Of a stretch of DNA of 10,113 nucleotides, positions 1 to 6,553 are shown one piece after another (within the stretch, counting starts at the first letter, position 1; every line of letters begins with the position of its first letter). The position numbers and the translations under genes were made by a program. Source of the stretch: CAYNFH01 sp964396385 (GTDB lineage Bacteria; Armatimonadota; Chthonomonadetes; Chthonomonadales; CAJBBX01); assembly GCA_964396385.1 (NCBI GenBank), contig CAYNFH010000224.1:1-10113 (forward strand). Direction: 5' to 3'. Under the pieces are notes generated by a model that did not search any database, was not told the DNA's origin, and saw only the letters and a program-made list of their open reading frames with translations.

Positions 1-1577
1 GGAGATCGGAATCCGGACCGCCCTTCGACTGCCGACTGATGACCGATGACTGACGACTGGCCTTCCCGCAGCAGTCCGTCTCTGACCCTCCTGGCGCGGT
101 CGTCTGCGTCCTCCACCTCCACCAGCCTGTCCTGCGTCTTGTCCGACTTCGGCTCGTAACGGAGGCCGGCCTTCGCCAGGATGCCGTCCCACGGGATGTC
201 CCCGGCGGTCCGAACGTAGTGGACATAGAAGTCGGAAAGATCCGTTCCCGCTACCTGGTTAATGGCCTTCAAGAGCGCGTCCTCGTCGTAGCCCTTGCCT
301 CGCTTACCGTACTCCTCGTCCAGCAGCCGCATCACGTCATCCAGGCTACGCTTGTTGTCCGTAGCGTCCCTGATCAGGATGTCAAACGCGAGTCCGAGGT
401 CGCTGCCCACGGTGTAGTAGTTCAGGCCCCCGTACCCCATGCTAAAGCCTTCCCACGCCTTGCGGCTCGCCTCCTCCGGGCTGATCTTCAGCCGGGCGTC
501 CGTGCGCTCCAGGCTGCCGATGCGGCCCGCCATTGTGTCCAGCCACTGCTGGGGAGTCGTAAAGCCGGCCATGAGCGGCAGCACGGTGGCATAGTAGTCC
601 GTAACTCCTTCCGCAAACCAGAGCGCGCCCGTACGTACCTTCTGGGTGTAGTCGAACGGGCCAAGAACGGCGGGATGCAGCCGCTTGACGTTCCAGGCAT
701 GGAAGTACTCGTGCGCGGCCAGGTCCGCGAAGGGATGTGGTCCGCGGCCCCAGTTGGCCGATACGTTGAGGACCGTGGAGTTGTGGTGCTCAAGTCCCCC
801 GCCGAAGCTGCCCACCGAGAAGTGGAAGATGAACAGGTACCGCTTGAACGGCTTTTCGCGGAATACGTCGAAGCCTGCCGACGCGACCTTGGCCAGGGTA
901 TCACGGACGGCTCCGTGGTTGACCTCGTTCGGACCGACCAGAATGGCCGAGAACGGCACGTGCCGGACGTCAAAGTCGATCCGGTCAAATGCGCCCATCT
1001 GTGCCGGGGAATCGATCAGCTCGTCGTAGCTGCCAGCGTGGAAGGCGTTCGGACCGGCCGGGCCAAGGGGGCAGGCCAGCTTCCATCCGGCCGGAAGAGT
1101 AAAGTGGATTTCGGCTGGACGGTCCTTGCCGCTTACCACGTAGAGCAGCGCCGAGGCGCCGTTGATGTATCCTGTCTTGTCGTCCAGGTGGCTGGAAAAG
1201 AAGCCGTATCCCCGGTCATCGGCCTTCACGTCGTATGACAGGATGGTTGCTCCCGTCCCCTGGTCGGTCTGCCAGGTGCTGTCGTCCGGGTGCTCCAGCT
1301 TCAGCTCGTTGCCGGCTCCATCCACGGCCCGCATATTTGAGATCTCGTGGCTGAAGTTGAGCACCTGATAGTAGCCCGGGGTCCAGACAGGAATGGCCAC
1401 TTGTATGCGGCCGGAGGCGGAGTGCGGCACGGTCACAGCGATGTGAAACTGCTTCCTTGCCAGGTCCGGGACAGACACCTCGTATCGGATAGCCGAGTCT
1501 GCCGCCCGGGCCAGGCCCCCGGCACCGAACAGGCAGACCGCCATGAATAGACAGAAGAGCGTGGTTGATTTCCTCAA
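1..1577 (-). CDS. M61-family metallopeptidase (glycyl aminopeptidase-like), exported, 3' end cut by window edge
   Basis: Zinc peptidase that trims peptides outside the cytoplasm; M61 is the glycyl aminopeptidase family. Visible: HEYFHAWNVKR at residues 289-299 (HExxH zinc motif, H289/H293, catalytic E290), LWFAEGVTDYY at 319-329 with the likely third ligand E323, and GGGLEHHNS at 259-267 just before the catalytic region, all hallmarks of M61. The start is taken as TTG at 1577, preceded by GAGAGG at good spacing and opening an RKSTTLFCLF...GLARA signal peptide with probable cleavage after residue 25. An in-frame ATG at 1610 has no ribosome binding site. No stop occurs before the edge, so at least 525 codons. 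Family members usually carry a C-terminal PDZ domain; here, after LAKAGLRYEP, the sequence becomes charged and then enters the 7-nt repeat at 26-60, so the real C-terminus is uncertain. Family confident; substrate unknown. Confidence 0.9.
   Translation of the reverse strand, partial: MRKSTTLFCLFMAVCLFGAGGLARAADSAIRYEVSVPDLARKQFHIAVTVPHSASGRIQVAIPVWTPGYYQVLNFSHEISNMRAVDGAGNELKLEHPDDSTWQTDQGTGATILSYDVKADDRGYGFFSSHLDDKTGYINGASALLYVVSGKDRPAEIHFTLPAGWKLACPLGPAGPNAFHAGSYDELIDSPAQMGAFDRIDFDVRHVPFSAILVGPNEVNHGAVRDTLAKVASAGFDVFREKPFKRYLFIFHFSVGSFGGGLEHHNSTVLNVSANWGRGPHPFADLAAHEYFHAWNVKRLHPAVLGPFDYTQKVRTGALWFAEGVTDYYATVLPLMAGFTTPQQWLDTMAGRIGSLERTDARLKISPEEASRKAWEGFSMGYGGLNYYTVGSDLGLAFDILIRDATDNKRSLDDVMRLLDEEYGKRGKGYDEDALLKAINQVAGTDLSDFYVHYVRTAGDIPWDGILAKAGLRYEPKSDKTQDRLVEVEDADDRARRVRDGLLREGQSSVIGHQSAVEGRSGFRS
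26..60. repeat. Period-7 short tandem repeat (5 units) inside the 3' part of the M61 reading frame
   Basis: On the plus strand the units are CGACTGC, CGACTGA, TGACCGA, TGACTGA and CGACTGG; on the minus strand they read as CAGTCGT-like heptads. The 35-bp tract is not a multiple of three, yet the M61 frame stays open through it. The same unit family (CAGTAGT) recurs at 6503-6544 in a true intergenic gap, which suggests this tract may mark the end of the original M61 gene or a linker insertion. Confidence 0.75.
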
Positions 1578-1673
1578 GTATGCCTCTCTACCGCGGATTG
1601 GACCCCGCATCTGGTACGTGGGCTAAGCCGCCCACCGTTCCCCTGGCCCCCACGGGGGGACGGAGCCCAAGAG

Positions 1674-1681
1674 AGTATAAT
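1674..1681. promoter_or_regulatory. Symmetric -10 element between divergent M61 and MFS genes
   Basis: TATAAT at 1676-1681 faces the MFS gene. The overlapping minus-strand reading TATACT at 1679-1674 faces the M61 gene. Neither direction has a recognisable -35 at 16-18 bp. A plus-strand start of transcription near 1688 would place the ATG at 1580 upstream of the mRNA, and this guided the choice of a later MFS start. The rest of the gap (1578-1673) holds only G/C runs with no other clear signal. Confidence 0.5.
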
Positions 1682-1705
1682 CCCCTTTGGAAGCGCACGC
1701 AGCAA

Positions 1706-2965
1706 GTGGAAGGAACCCGCCCCAGCTTGATCCGCACCGGTCCCGCCCGCACAGGCGCCTTTGCGCCGCTCCGCGACCACGACTTTCGGCTGTTCTGGAT
1801 TGGGGCGTGCGTCTCCTTTATAGGGAGCTGGGTCCAGATCGTGGCGATGGGACTGCTGGTCTACCAGCTTACGGGCTCCAAGGCGGCGCTGGGCTATATC
1901 GGTCTGGCGGCAGGACTGCCTACTACTGCGCTGATGCTGTTCGGTGGCGTCATCGCCGACCGCTCCAACAAACAGACTCTGGTCATCGTAACACAGTCCC
2001 TCTTCGCACTCACTGCCTGCACCCTCGCGGTCCTCACCTGGGTACACCAGATCCAGATCTCCTACATCGTAGCGCTTTCATTCATCAACGGTCTGGTTTT
2101 CGCCGTAGACGGCCCCGCGCGACAGGCTATGATCTACGACCTGGTGGGGAAGGAGGATCTGGCGGCGGGCGTGGCGCTCCAGTCCGCCGCATTCAACGTG
2201 GCGCGCGTCATCGGCCCCGCCGTCGGCAGCGTGCTCTACGTGGGCCTCGGCGCGGGATGGTGCTTCTTGGTCAACGCCGTGAGCTTCCTCGCCGTCATTG
2301 CCGCGCTGCTGATGATCCGTACGGACCTGTCGCAGCGGGGCTCGGCACAGGGTTCCGTCTGGGAAGGACTGCTGGAAGGAGTGAGCCACCTGCGGTCGAA
2401 CCGACTGATGAGATCTGTCGTGGGACTGACCGCCGTGACCAGTGTTTTTGCATTCTCGACCTACAGCACCCTTATGCCGGCCCTCGCCAAGGACCAGCTC
2501 GGCATTGGGGAGAAGGATCCGCGCTACGGGCTGCTGTTTTCCGCGATAGGGTTGGGGTCTGTGTGCGGCGCCTATCTGGTCGGGCGTGCGGCGGCCGCCG
2601 CACGGCGGGGCGCTCTCATGATGACCGGAGCGGTCATGTTCGGCGCGACGCTGCTGGCGCTCTCGCGCACCACGCGGCTGCTGCCGGCGGAGGGACTGTT
2701 CGTCCTGATCGGCCTGTCCGCCATCTGCCAGCTTGCGACGGCCAACACGCTTACGCAGTCCCTGGCGCCGGACGAGCTGCGAGGGCGCGCGGTCTCCGCC
2801 CACATGTTCGCAATGGCGGGGCTCCAGCCGTTCGGGGCGCTTCTGGCGGGCATGGTGGCCCAGAGGTGGGGGGTGGGGAGCGCGCTCGCGTTCGGCGCCA
2901 TTATGTTCCTGGCGTATACGTTCTGCACACTGGTGGGACGGCCTCAGGTCTCCCGCCTGGAGTAA
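1706..2965 (+). CDS. MFS transporter, MFS_3 / EntS-like putative exporter
   Basis: Inner-membrane major facilitator, probably a drug or siderophore-type exporter. About 12 hydrophobic segments are visible, the first within DFRLFWIGACVSFIGSW. The loop after helix 2 carries motif A (GGVIADRSNKQ). After helix 4 comes the signature of the MFS_3 branch: VDGPARQAMIYDLVGKEDL followed by ALQSAAFNVARVIGPAVG. With a GTG start at 1706 the product is 419 residues, normal for the family. The frame is open back to ATG 1580 and TTG 1565, but that extension is proline-rich, has no ribosome binding site and lies upstream of the TATAAT at 1676. TTG at 1727, with GGAAGGA 12 nt upstream, is an equally good start. 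The gene is divergent from M61 and followed 32 nt later by the UPF0173 gene, so those two may share a transcript. Substrate cannot be read from sequence. Confidence 0.88.
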   Translation: MEGTRPSLIRTGPARTGAFAPLRDHDFRLFWIGACVSFIGSWVQIVAMGLLVYQLTGSKAALGYIGLAAGLPTTALMLFGGVIADRSNKQTLVIVTQSLFALTACTLAVLTWVHQIQISYIVALSFINGLVFAVDGPARQAMIYDLVGKEDLAAGVALQSAAFNVARVIGPAVGSVLYVGLGAGWCFLVNAVSFLAVIAALLMIRTDLSQRGSAQGSVWEGLLEGVSHLRSNRLMRSVVGLTAVTSVFAFSTYSTLMPALAKDQLGIGEKDPRYGLLFSAIGLGSVCGAYLVGRAAAAARRGALMMTGAVMFGATLLALSRTTRLLPAEGLFVLIGLSAICQLATANTLTQSLAPDELRGRAVSAHMFAMAGLQPFGALLAGMVAQRWGVGSALAFGAIMFLAYTFCTLVGRPQVSRLE

Positions 2966-2983
2966 CGATCAAGTTCTGGTCAC

Positions 2984-2991
2984 AAGGAGGA
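2984..2991 (+). promoter_or_regulatory. Strong Shine-Dalgarno of the UPF0173 gene
   Basis: AAGGAGGA lies 6 nt before ATG 2998. It is the best ribosome binding site in the window and fixes the start, even though the same frame is open for 1.3 kb upstream across the MFS gene. Confidence 0.85.
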
Positions 2992-2997
2992 GTGGGT

Positions 2998-3711
2998 ATG
3001 AACCTTACGGGTGGCGCGCGAATCACGTGGCTGGGGCACGCTACGTTTCTTATTGAGACGCCTGGCCGGAAGTCCGTTGTCATTGATCCCTTCCTGACGG
3101 ACAATCCGGCTTGCCCGCCGGACCGCAAGCACATCGACCGCTGTGATCTGATGCTCCTGTCCCACGCCCACGGCGACCATATCGGCGACGCAATTCCTTT
3201 GGCGAAACAGACGCGGGCGCAGGTCGTCTGTATCTTTGAGCTGGCAGAGTGGCTTCAGAGCAAGGGCGTCCAGAATGTGACCGGCATGGGCAAAGGTGGT
3301 ACTCTCCGTGTGGGCGAGCTGTCTATCACCCTGACGCATGCTTTCCACTCGTCGAGTATCGAAGACGGCGACCAGATGCTTTATGGCGGGGAACCGGTGG
3401 GCATCGTGCTGCGGCTCGAGAACGGATTCCGGATCTACCACGCGGGAGACACGGCGGTGTTCGGGGACATGGCGCTCATCGGGGAGCTGTACCACCCGGA
3501 CATCGCCCTCTTGCCGATAGGCGACCACTTCACCATGGGACCGGACGAAGCGGCGAAGGCGATCCAACTTCTGGGTGTAAAGCACGTGATTCCCATGCAC
3601 TATGGCACTTTCCCCGTTCTTACGGGCACGCCGGACCAGCTTAAGGATGCGACCCGTGGAGTGGAGGGGCTGAACATCCACGCGCTGAAGCCCGGAGATA
3701 CGTTGCAGTAA
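2998..3711 (+). CDS. UPF0173-type metal-dependent hydrolase, metallo-beta-lactamase fold
   Basis: Predicted cytoplasmic metal-dependent hydrolase of 237 residues, close to the family norm of about 230. It is full length: GHATF at 13-17, the metal motif SHAHGDHIGD with H56, H58, D60 and H61, the third histidine region LTHAFHS, the bridging aspartate in HAGDTAVFGDM (D151), the family signature IGDHFTMGPDEA, and the final ligand H201 in PMHYGTF. The physiological substrate of UPF0173 proteins is not established, so I name none. It begins 32 nt after the MFS stop with its own strong AAGGAGG. Transcription probably ends at the hairpin 3742-3770, as the next gene is convergent. No signal peptide or unusual residue is seen. 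Confidence 0.93.
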   Translation: MNLTGGARITWLGHATFLIETPGRKSVVIDPFLTDNPACPPDRKHIDRCDLMLLSHAHGDHIGDAIPLAKQTRAQVVCIFELAEWLQSKGVQNVTGMGKGGTLRVGELSITLTHAFHSSSIEDGDQMLYGGEPVGIVLRLENGFRIYHAGDTAVFGDMALIGELYHPDIALLPIGDHFTMGPDEAAKAIQLLGVKHVIPMHYGTFPVLTGTPDQLKDATRGVEGLNIHALKPGDTLQ

Positions 3712-3741
3712 GGGGCGTTCGGGCCTCCGGGTGAGTGAAAT

Positions 3742-3770
3742 GGAGGCAGCCGCCGCAGGCGGCTGCCTCC
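3742..3770. terminator. Perfect 13-bp hairpin between convergent genes, likely bidirectional terminator
   Basis: Arms GGAGGCAGCCGCC (3742-3754) and GGCGGCTGCCTCC (3758-3770) are exact reverse complements with a GCA loop. It sits 30 nt after the UPF0173 stop and 25 nt after the DUF4177 stop on the other strand. There is no strong T tract on the plus side; the minus side continues ATTTCAC. The position supports two-way termination or 3'-end protection. Confidence 0.75.
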
Positions 3771-3795
3771 AGGAAAGAAGGAGCACAGGAGAGAG

Positions 3796-4011
3796 TTAGC
3801 GATTGTCGATGATGAGCCGGCGAAAGATGCACTGGTACTCGTACGCCAGCGGCAGATTGACGCAAATCAGTTCCCACCCTTCGCGGCCGTACTCTTTGAG
3901 CTGCTCCTCAAGGCCGTCGTTATGCCGGGTGTGGATGGAGGCCACCTTGTAATCCCACTGGGCGGCTCCGGGGGCGGCGCGCTGCGCCGCGTGCATGGCC
4001 TGATCTAGCAT
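3796..4011 (-). CDS. Small DUF4177-type protein
   Basis: A 71-residue cytoplasmic protein of unknown function. It has the DUF4177 layout: WDYKVASI at 19-26 (first strand), a short helix LEEQLKEYG, the core GREGWELICVN at 42-52, and a closing aromatic/basic strand CIFRRL at 61-66. The ATG at 4011 is chosen because AGAGGTGA stands immediately upstream at usual spacing. The frame is open to TTG 4050, but that extension lacks a ribosome binding site. It has no hydrophobic segment. It is convergent with the UPF0173 gene, diverges from miaA, and appears monocistronic. I can assign no role beyond the family. Confidence 0.82.
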   Translation of the reverse strand: MLDQAMHAAQRAAPGAAQWDYKVASIHTRHNDGLEEQLKEYGREGWELICVNLPLAYEYQCIFRRLIIDNR

Positions 4012-4048
4012 GAGTTCACCTCTTCCGGACGCGCGTACCTCCTGTAGC

Positions 4049-4068
4049 AAGACGCCTGGTTGCGTCTT
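4049..4068. other. Small inverted repeat upstream of the DUF4177 gene
   Basis: AAGACGC (4049-4055) and GCGTCTT (4062-4068) form a 7-bp stem with a 6-nt loop. It lies in the divergent gap between the DUF4177 gene and miaA, in what would be the leader or promoter zone of the small gene. It could be an operator or leader hairpin; no T tract marks it as a terminator. Confidence 0.45.
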
Positions 4069-4136
4069 CTACACTTATTAGACGGGCGGCTAGTTAGAAT
4101 GGTTCATGATTTGCGCGTGGGGCCAGACAGCCGCAC

Positions 4137-4165
4137 TTGTCCGCCCGAATCCCGTATGCTATACT
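4137..4165 (+). promoter_or_regulatory. Sigma-70-type promoter with extended -10 upstream of miaA
   Basis: TTGTCC (4137-4142, four of six matches to TTGACA), 17-bp spacer, then TGC-TATACT (TG at 4157-4158, hexamer 4160-4165). The predicted transcription start is about 4172, only some 7 nt before ATG 4179. This argues for a nearly leaderless mRNA and against the longer reading frame that starts inside the promoter. Confidence 0.65.
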
Positions 4166-4178
4166 AGCCGTCGATTGG

Positions 4179-5123
4179 ATGGACCCACAGGCGGAACCTG
4201 AGCCACCCCTGGTGGCGATAACCGGCCCCACGGCCACCGGCAAGACCGCGACCGCCGTCCTCGTGGCCCGGGCCATCGGGGGCGAGGTTGTTAGCGTCGA
4301 TTCCATGGCCGTGTACCGGGGAATGGACGTGGGCACCGCTAAGCCGAGCGAGGCTGAGCGCGCGGCTGTCCTGTTCCACCTGATTGACGTTGTCTCGCCC
4401 GATGAGCCGTTCAACGTCTCCCGGTACCGAGATCTGGCGGAAGCGGTCTTGCAGGACATTCGCGCGCGAGGGCGTAGAGCAGTTCTGGCCGGCGGCACTG
4501 GCCTGTACTTGCGCGTGCTCCTGGAAGGCTTCGGTCTCACCAGCTCGCCGCCGGATACTGCGCTGCGAGAGCGCCTTAATCGCGAGGCCGACGAGCGTGG
4601 CTCCCCCGCGCTCCATGCTAGGCTGAGAGCGCTGGATCCTGCCGCAGCGGAGCGGATACACCCGAACGACCGGGTTCGCACCATCCGTGCGCTTGAGGTG
4701 TGCCTGACAAGCGGCGTGCCGATCACGACGCTCCAGGCCCGTGACGCCGCGCAGCGCTCCGCACGGCCCGCACGGAAGTTTGCTCTGACCGCGGAACGCG
4801 ACGAGCTGTATCGCCGGATTGATGAGCGTGTTGACGCCATGATCCACGCGGGGCTGGAACAGGAGGTGCGCCGGCTTCTGGACGCCGGATACAGTCCTGA
4901 GCTGCCTCCTATGCGCAGTTTGGGCTACAAAGAGATGACTGCGTATCTCCGCGGCGAGACGGATATGGAAACCGCTGTGGAGGGTGTAAAGCGCGAGACG
5001 CGCCGCTTTGCAAAGCGGCAGTTGACGTGGTTCCGGGCGGACCCGGAGCTTACGTGGATAGACGTCGGCGGGCGATCCCCGGCCGACGTAGCAGCCGAGA
5101 TTCTCGACCGTCTGGCTGCCTGA
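4179..5123 (+). CDS. miaA: tRNA dimethylallyltransferase MiaA
   Basis: Transfers a dimethylallyl group to N6 of A37 in tRNAs reading U-starting codons, the first step to ms2i6A; cytoplasmic. Motifs run in the expected order: P-loop GPTATGKT at 16-23, DSMAVYRGMDVGTAKP from D41, HLIDVVSPDEPFNVSRY, GGTGLYLRVLLEGF, RTIRALEV, MRSLGYKEM, and the C-terminal TRRFAKRQLTWFR. At 314 residues it is full length. ATG 4179 is chosen because the upstream open frame (from TTG 4137) overlaps the promoter. There is no clear Shine-Dalgarno, in keeping with a very short leader. hfq follows after 44 nt in the same direction, the classic miaA-hfq pairing, so the two are probably co-transcribed. Confidence 0.96.
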   Translation: MDPQAEPEPPLVAITGPTATGKTATAVLVARAIGGEVVSVDSMAVYRGMDVGTAKPSEAERAAVLFHLIDVVSPDEPFNVSRYRDLAEAVLQDIRARGRRAVLAGGTGLYLRVLLEGFGLTSSPPDTALRERLNREADERGSPALHARLRALDPAAAERIHPNDRVRTIRALEVCLTSGVPITTLQARDAAQRSARPARKFALTAERDELYRRIDERVDAMIHAGLEQEVRRLLDAGYSPELPPMRSLGYKEMTAYLRGETDMETAVEGVKRETRRFAKRQLTWFRADPELTWIDVGGRSPADVAAEILDRLAA

Positions 5124-5167
5124 TTCTATTTGTTTGGTACCTTTCCAATCTGGAGGATCGCGACTAA

Positions 5168-5521
5168 ATGAACAAACCGCAGCTCAATCTACAAGACATC
5201 TTCCTCAACCAGGTCCGCAAAGAGAACATCAGCGTTACCATCTACCTCATCGGAGGGGTCCAGCTCCGTGGCATGGTGCGCGGCTTTGACGCATTCACGA
5301 TCCTCCTCGATTCGGTGGGCAAACCCACCCAGCTCGTCTACAAGCACGCTGTTACGTCTGTAGTGCCGTCCCGGCCCGTCTCTAACTTCTATGCCGAGGC
5401 GCACCGGGAGCCCCACGGCCAGGATCGGGGCATGGCGCGACCCGGTGGACCGCCACCGCCTGGCGGACCCGCGCCTGCTCCCCGACCGGAGTCGGAGCCG
5501 GTGGGCAACCTGCCTGAATAG
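5168..5521 (+). CDS. hfq: RNA chaperone Hfq with proline/glycine-rich C-terminal tail
   Basis: Hexameric Sm-like RNA chaperone that helps small RNAs pair with mRNAs. The Sm core is intact: LNLQDIFLNQVRK at 6-18 (Q9 and D10 equivalent to proximal-face Q8/D9 of E. coli), VTIYLIGGVQLRGMVRGFDAF at 23-43 with F43 (or F40) in the proximal pocket, and the YKHAV motif at 58-62 followed by VVPSRPV. Residues from about 75 to 117 form a tail rich in Pro and Gly (ARPGGPPPPGGPAPAP), probably disordered and longer than in short Hfqs. TGGAGGAT stands about 10 nt before ATG 5168. It follows miaA by 44 nt. The hairpin at 5559-5584 may end the operon. Confidence 0.96.
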   Translation: MNKPQLNLQDIFLNQVRKENISVTIYLIGGVQLRGMVRGFDAFTILLDSVGKPTQLVYKHAVTSVVPSRPVSNFYAEAHREPHGQDRGMARPGGPPPPGGPAPAPRPESEPVGNLPE

Positions 5522-5558
5522 ACCCGCCGCCTATGTCATGCGGAATCTACGTACATAC

Positions 5559-5584
5559 AGGCGTCGGACTACGGTCCGGCGCCT
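5559..5584 (+). terminator. UACG-capped hairpin after hfq, putative terminator
   Basis: AGGCGTCGGAC (5559-5569) and GTCCGGCGCCT (5574-5584) form an 11-bp stem with one G-U pair. The loop TACG is closed by C-G, which in RNA is a cUACGg tetraloop, a very stable UNCG type. It lies 38 nt after the hfq stop. No T run follows, so an attenuator or 3'-end stabiliser is also possible. Confidence 0.6.
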
Positions 5585-5628
5585 AACTATTGGCCAGACC
5601 CAGGACACGGGAGACCCTGACTGGATCG

Positions 5629-5654
5629 GGCGGGCAGAGTCGCCCGCCAAGGAG
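5629..5654 (+). promoter_or_regulatory. Hairpin abutting the dapF ribosome binding site
   Basis: GGCGGGC (5629-5635) and GCCCGCC (5642-5648) form a 7-bp G/C stem with loop AGAGTC. The Shine-Dalgarno AAGGAG (5649-5654) starts on the next base, 7 nt before GTG 5662. The stem would fold next to, but not over, the Shine-Dalgarno, so it may affect dapF translation. No known riboswitch class is recognised. Confidence 0.5.
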
Positions 5655-5661
5655 CAGACCT

Positions 5662-6501
5662 GTGCGATTCACTAAGATGCACGGAATTGGAAACGACTTT
5701 GTGGTTGTGGACTGTCTGGAGTCGCCGCTGCCGGAGGAGAGGCTGCCGGAGATCAGTAAGAAGGTCAATGACCGCAAGTTTGGCATTGGGGGCGACGGCC
5801 TGATCCTCATCCTGCCCTCCAGGGCCGCCGACTTCCGTATGCGGATGTTCAATCCCGACGGCAGCGAGTCCGAGATGTGCGGCAACGGAATACGCTGCTT
5901 CGGTAAGTACCTGTTCGACCATAAGCTCTGGCCGGAGACCACCGTAAAGGTGGACACGCTGGCCGGCGTGAAGACCATCAAGCTGCTGACGCGCGGAGGA
6001 GTGGCCGAAGCGGCGCGCGTAGACATGGGCCAGCCGCGGCTCCTCCGCTCGGAGATACCTATGCGCGGCGATGACAACGGCCGTGTGATTTCCGAGCCGC
6101 TCAAGGTGGATGGGCAGAAGCTGAACGTCACCGCCGTCTCCATGGGCAACCCGCACGCGGTCTTTTTTGTGGATAACCTGGACAGCGCTGCCGTGGAGCG
6201 GCTAGGGCCGCAGATAGAGCACCACCGCGCGTTCCCGCAGCGCACGAACGTCCATTTCGTGAAGGTCTGCGGCAACTCCGAGATCGTGGTGAGGACCTGG
6301 GAGCGCGGGGCCGGGCTGACGCTGGCGTGCGGCACCGGCGCATGCGCGGCGGTGGTGGCCTCCGTGCTGAACAATAAGACCGGGAAGCGGGTGCACGTCC
6401 ACCTGCCCGGCGGAGACCTGCTGGTGGAGTGGACCGGCGACAACCGTCTGATGATGACCGGCCCGGCGGAAGAGGTGTTTTGGGGCGAGATTGCGGTCTA
6501 G
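5662..6501 (+). CDS. dapF: Diaminopimelate epimerase DapF
   Basis: Converts LL- to meso-diaminopimelate, for lysine and for peptidoglycan cross-links; cytoplasmic and cofactor-free. Both catalytic cysteines are present: C73 in SEMCGNGIRC and C223 in LACGTGACA. The N-terminal FTKMHGIGNDFVVVD, the FGIGGDGLILI and RMFNPDGSE segments and SMGNPHAVFFV are as expected. GTG 5662 is chosen because AAGGAG lies 7 nt upstream and the product then begins VRFTKMHGIGNDF; the open frame back to 5590 crosses two hairpins and is not coding. At 279 residues it is normal length. It is separated from hfq by 140 nt with hairpins, so probably has its own expression control. The stop is followed at once by the 7-nt repeat tract. 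Confidence 0.96.
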   Translation: MRFTKMHGIGNDFVVVDCLESPLPEERLPEISKKVNDRKFGIGGDGLILILPSRAADFRMRMFNPDGSESEMCGNGIRCFGKYLFDHKLWPETTVKVDTLAGVKTIKLLTRGGVAEAARVDMGQPRLLRSEIPMRGDDNGRVISEPLKVDGQKLNVTAVSMGNPHAVFFVDNLDSAAVERLGPQIEHHRAFPQRTNVHFVKVCGNSEIVVRTWERGAGLTLACGTGACAAVVASVLNNKTGKRVHVHLPGGDLLVEWTGDNRLMMTGPAEEVFWGEIAV

Positions 6502-6502
6502 A

Positions 6503-6544
6503 AGTCAGTAGTCAGTAGTCGGTAGCCAGTAGTCAGTAGGCAGG
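6503..6544. repeat. Period-7 tandem repeat (6 units) between dapF and the isomerase gene
   Basis: Units are AGTCAGT, AGTCAGT, AGTCGGT, AGCCAGT, AGTCAGT and AGGCAGG, beginning 2 nt after the dapF stop and ending 9 nt before GTG 6554. The last degenerate unit merges with the purine-rich ribosome binding site GGGAGAGGG. It is the same unit family as 26-60. No hairpin or coding role is evident; it looks like a simple-sequence spacer. Confidence 0.85.
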
Positions 6545-6553
6545 GAGAGGGAA

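Noticed and set aside
219..1238. 339-codon plus-strand open frame
   Set aside because: It lies opposite the M61 gene, whose minus-strand frame carries the complete HExxH signature. The plus frame shows no recognisable domain and arises from G/C-biased third positions.
1687..2997. Open frame running from inside the MFS gene into the UPF0173 gene, as if a large fusion protein
   Set aside because: The upstream part is an arginine-rich out-of-frame reading of the MFS gene. The strong AAGGAGGA and ATG at 2998 mark the true start.
4012..4178. Possible tRNA or small RNA gene between the DUF4177 gene and miaA
   Set aside because: No cloverleaf or T-loop sequence was found. The short stem at 4049-4068 and the miaA promoter account for the visible structure.
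5590..5661. Upstream extension of the dapF frame
   Set aside because: It covers the hairpin before the ribosome binding site, and the DapF family N-terminus begins at GTG 5662.
5522..5661. Lysine riboswitch or T-box controlling dapF
   Set aside because: The gap is too short for a lysine riboswitch, and no T-box consensus sequence is visible; only two simple hairpins are seen.
5583..6443. 286-codon minus-strand open frame
   Set aside because: Antisense shadow of dapF, with Ser/Arg-rich low-complexity translation; dapF has both catalytic cysteines in the plus frame.
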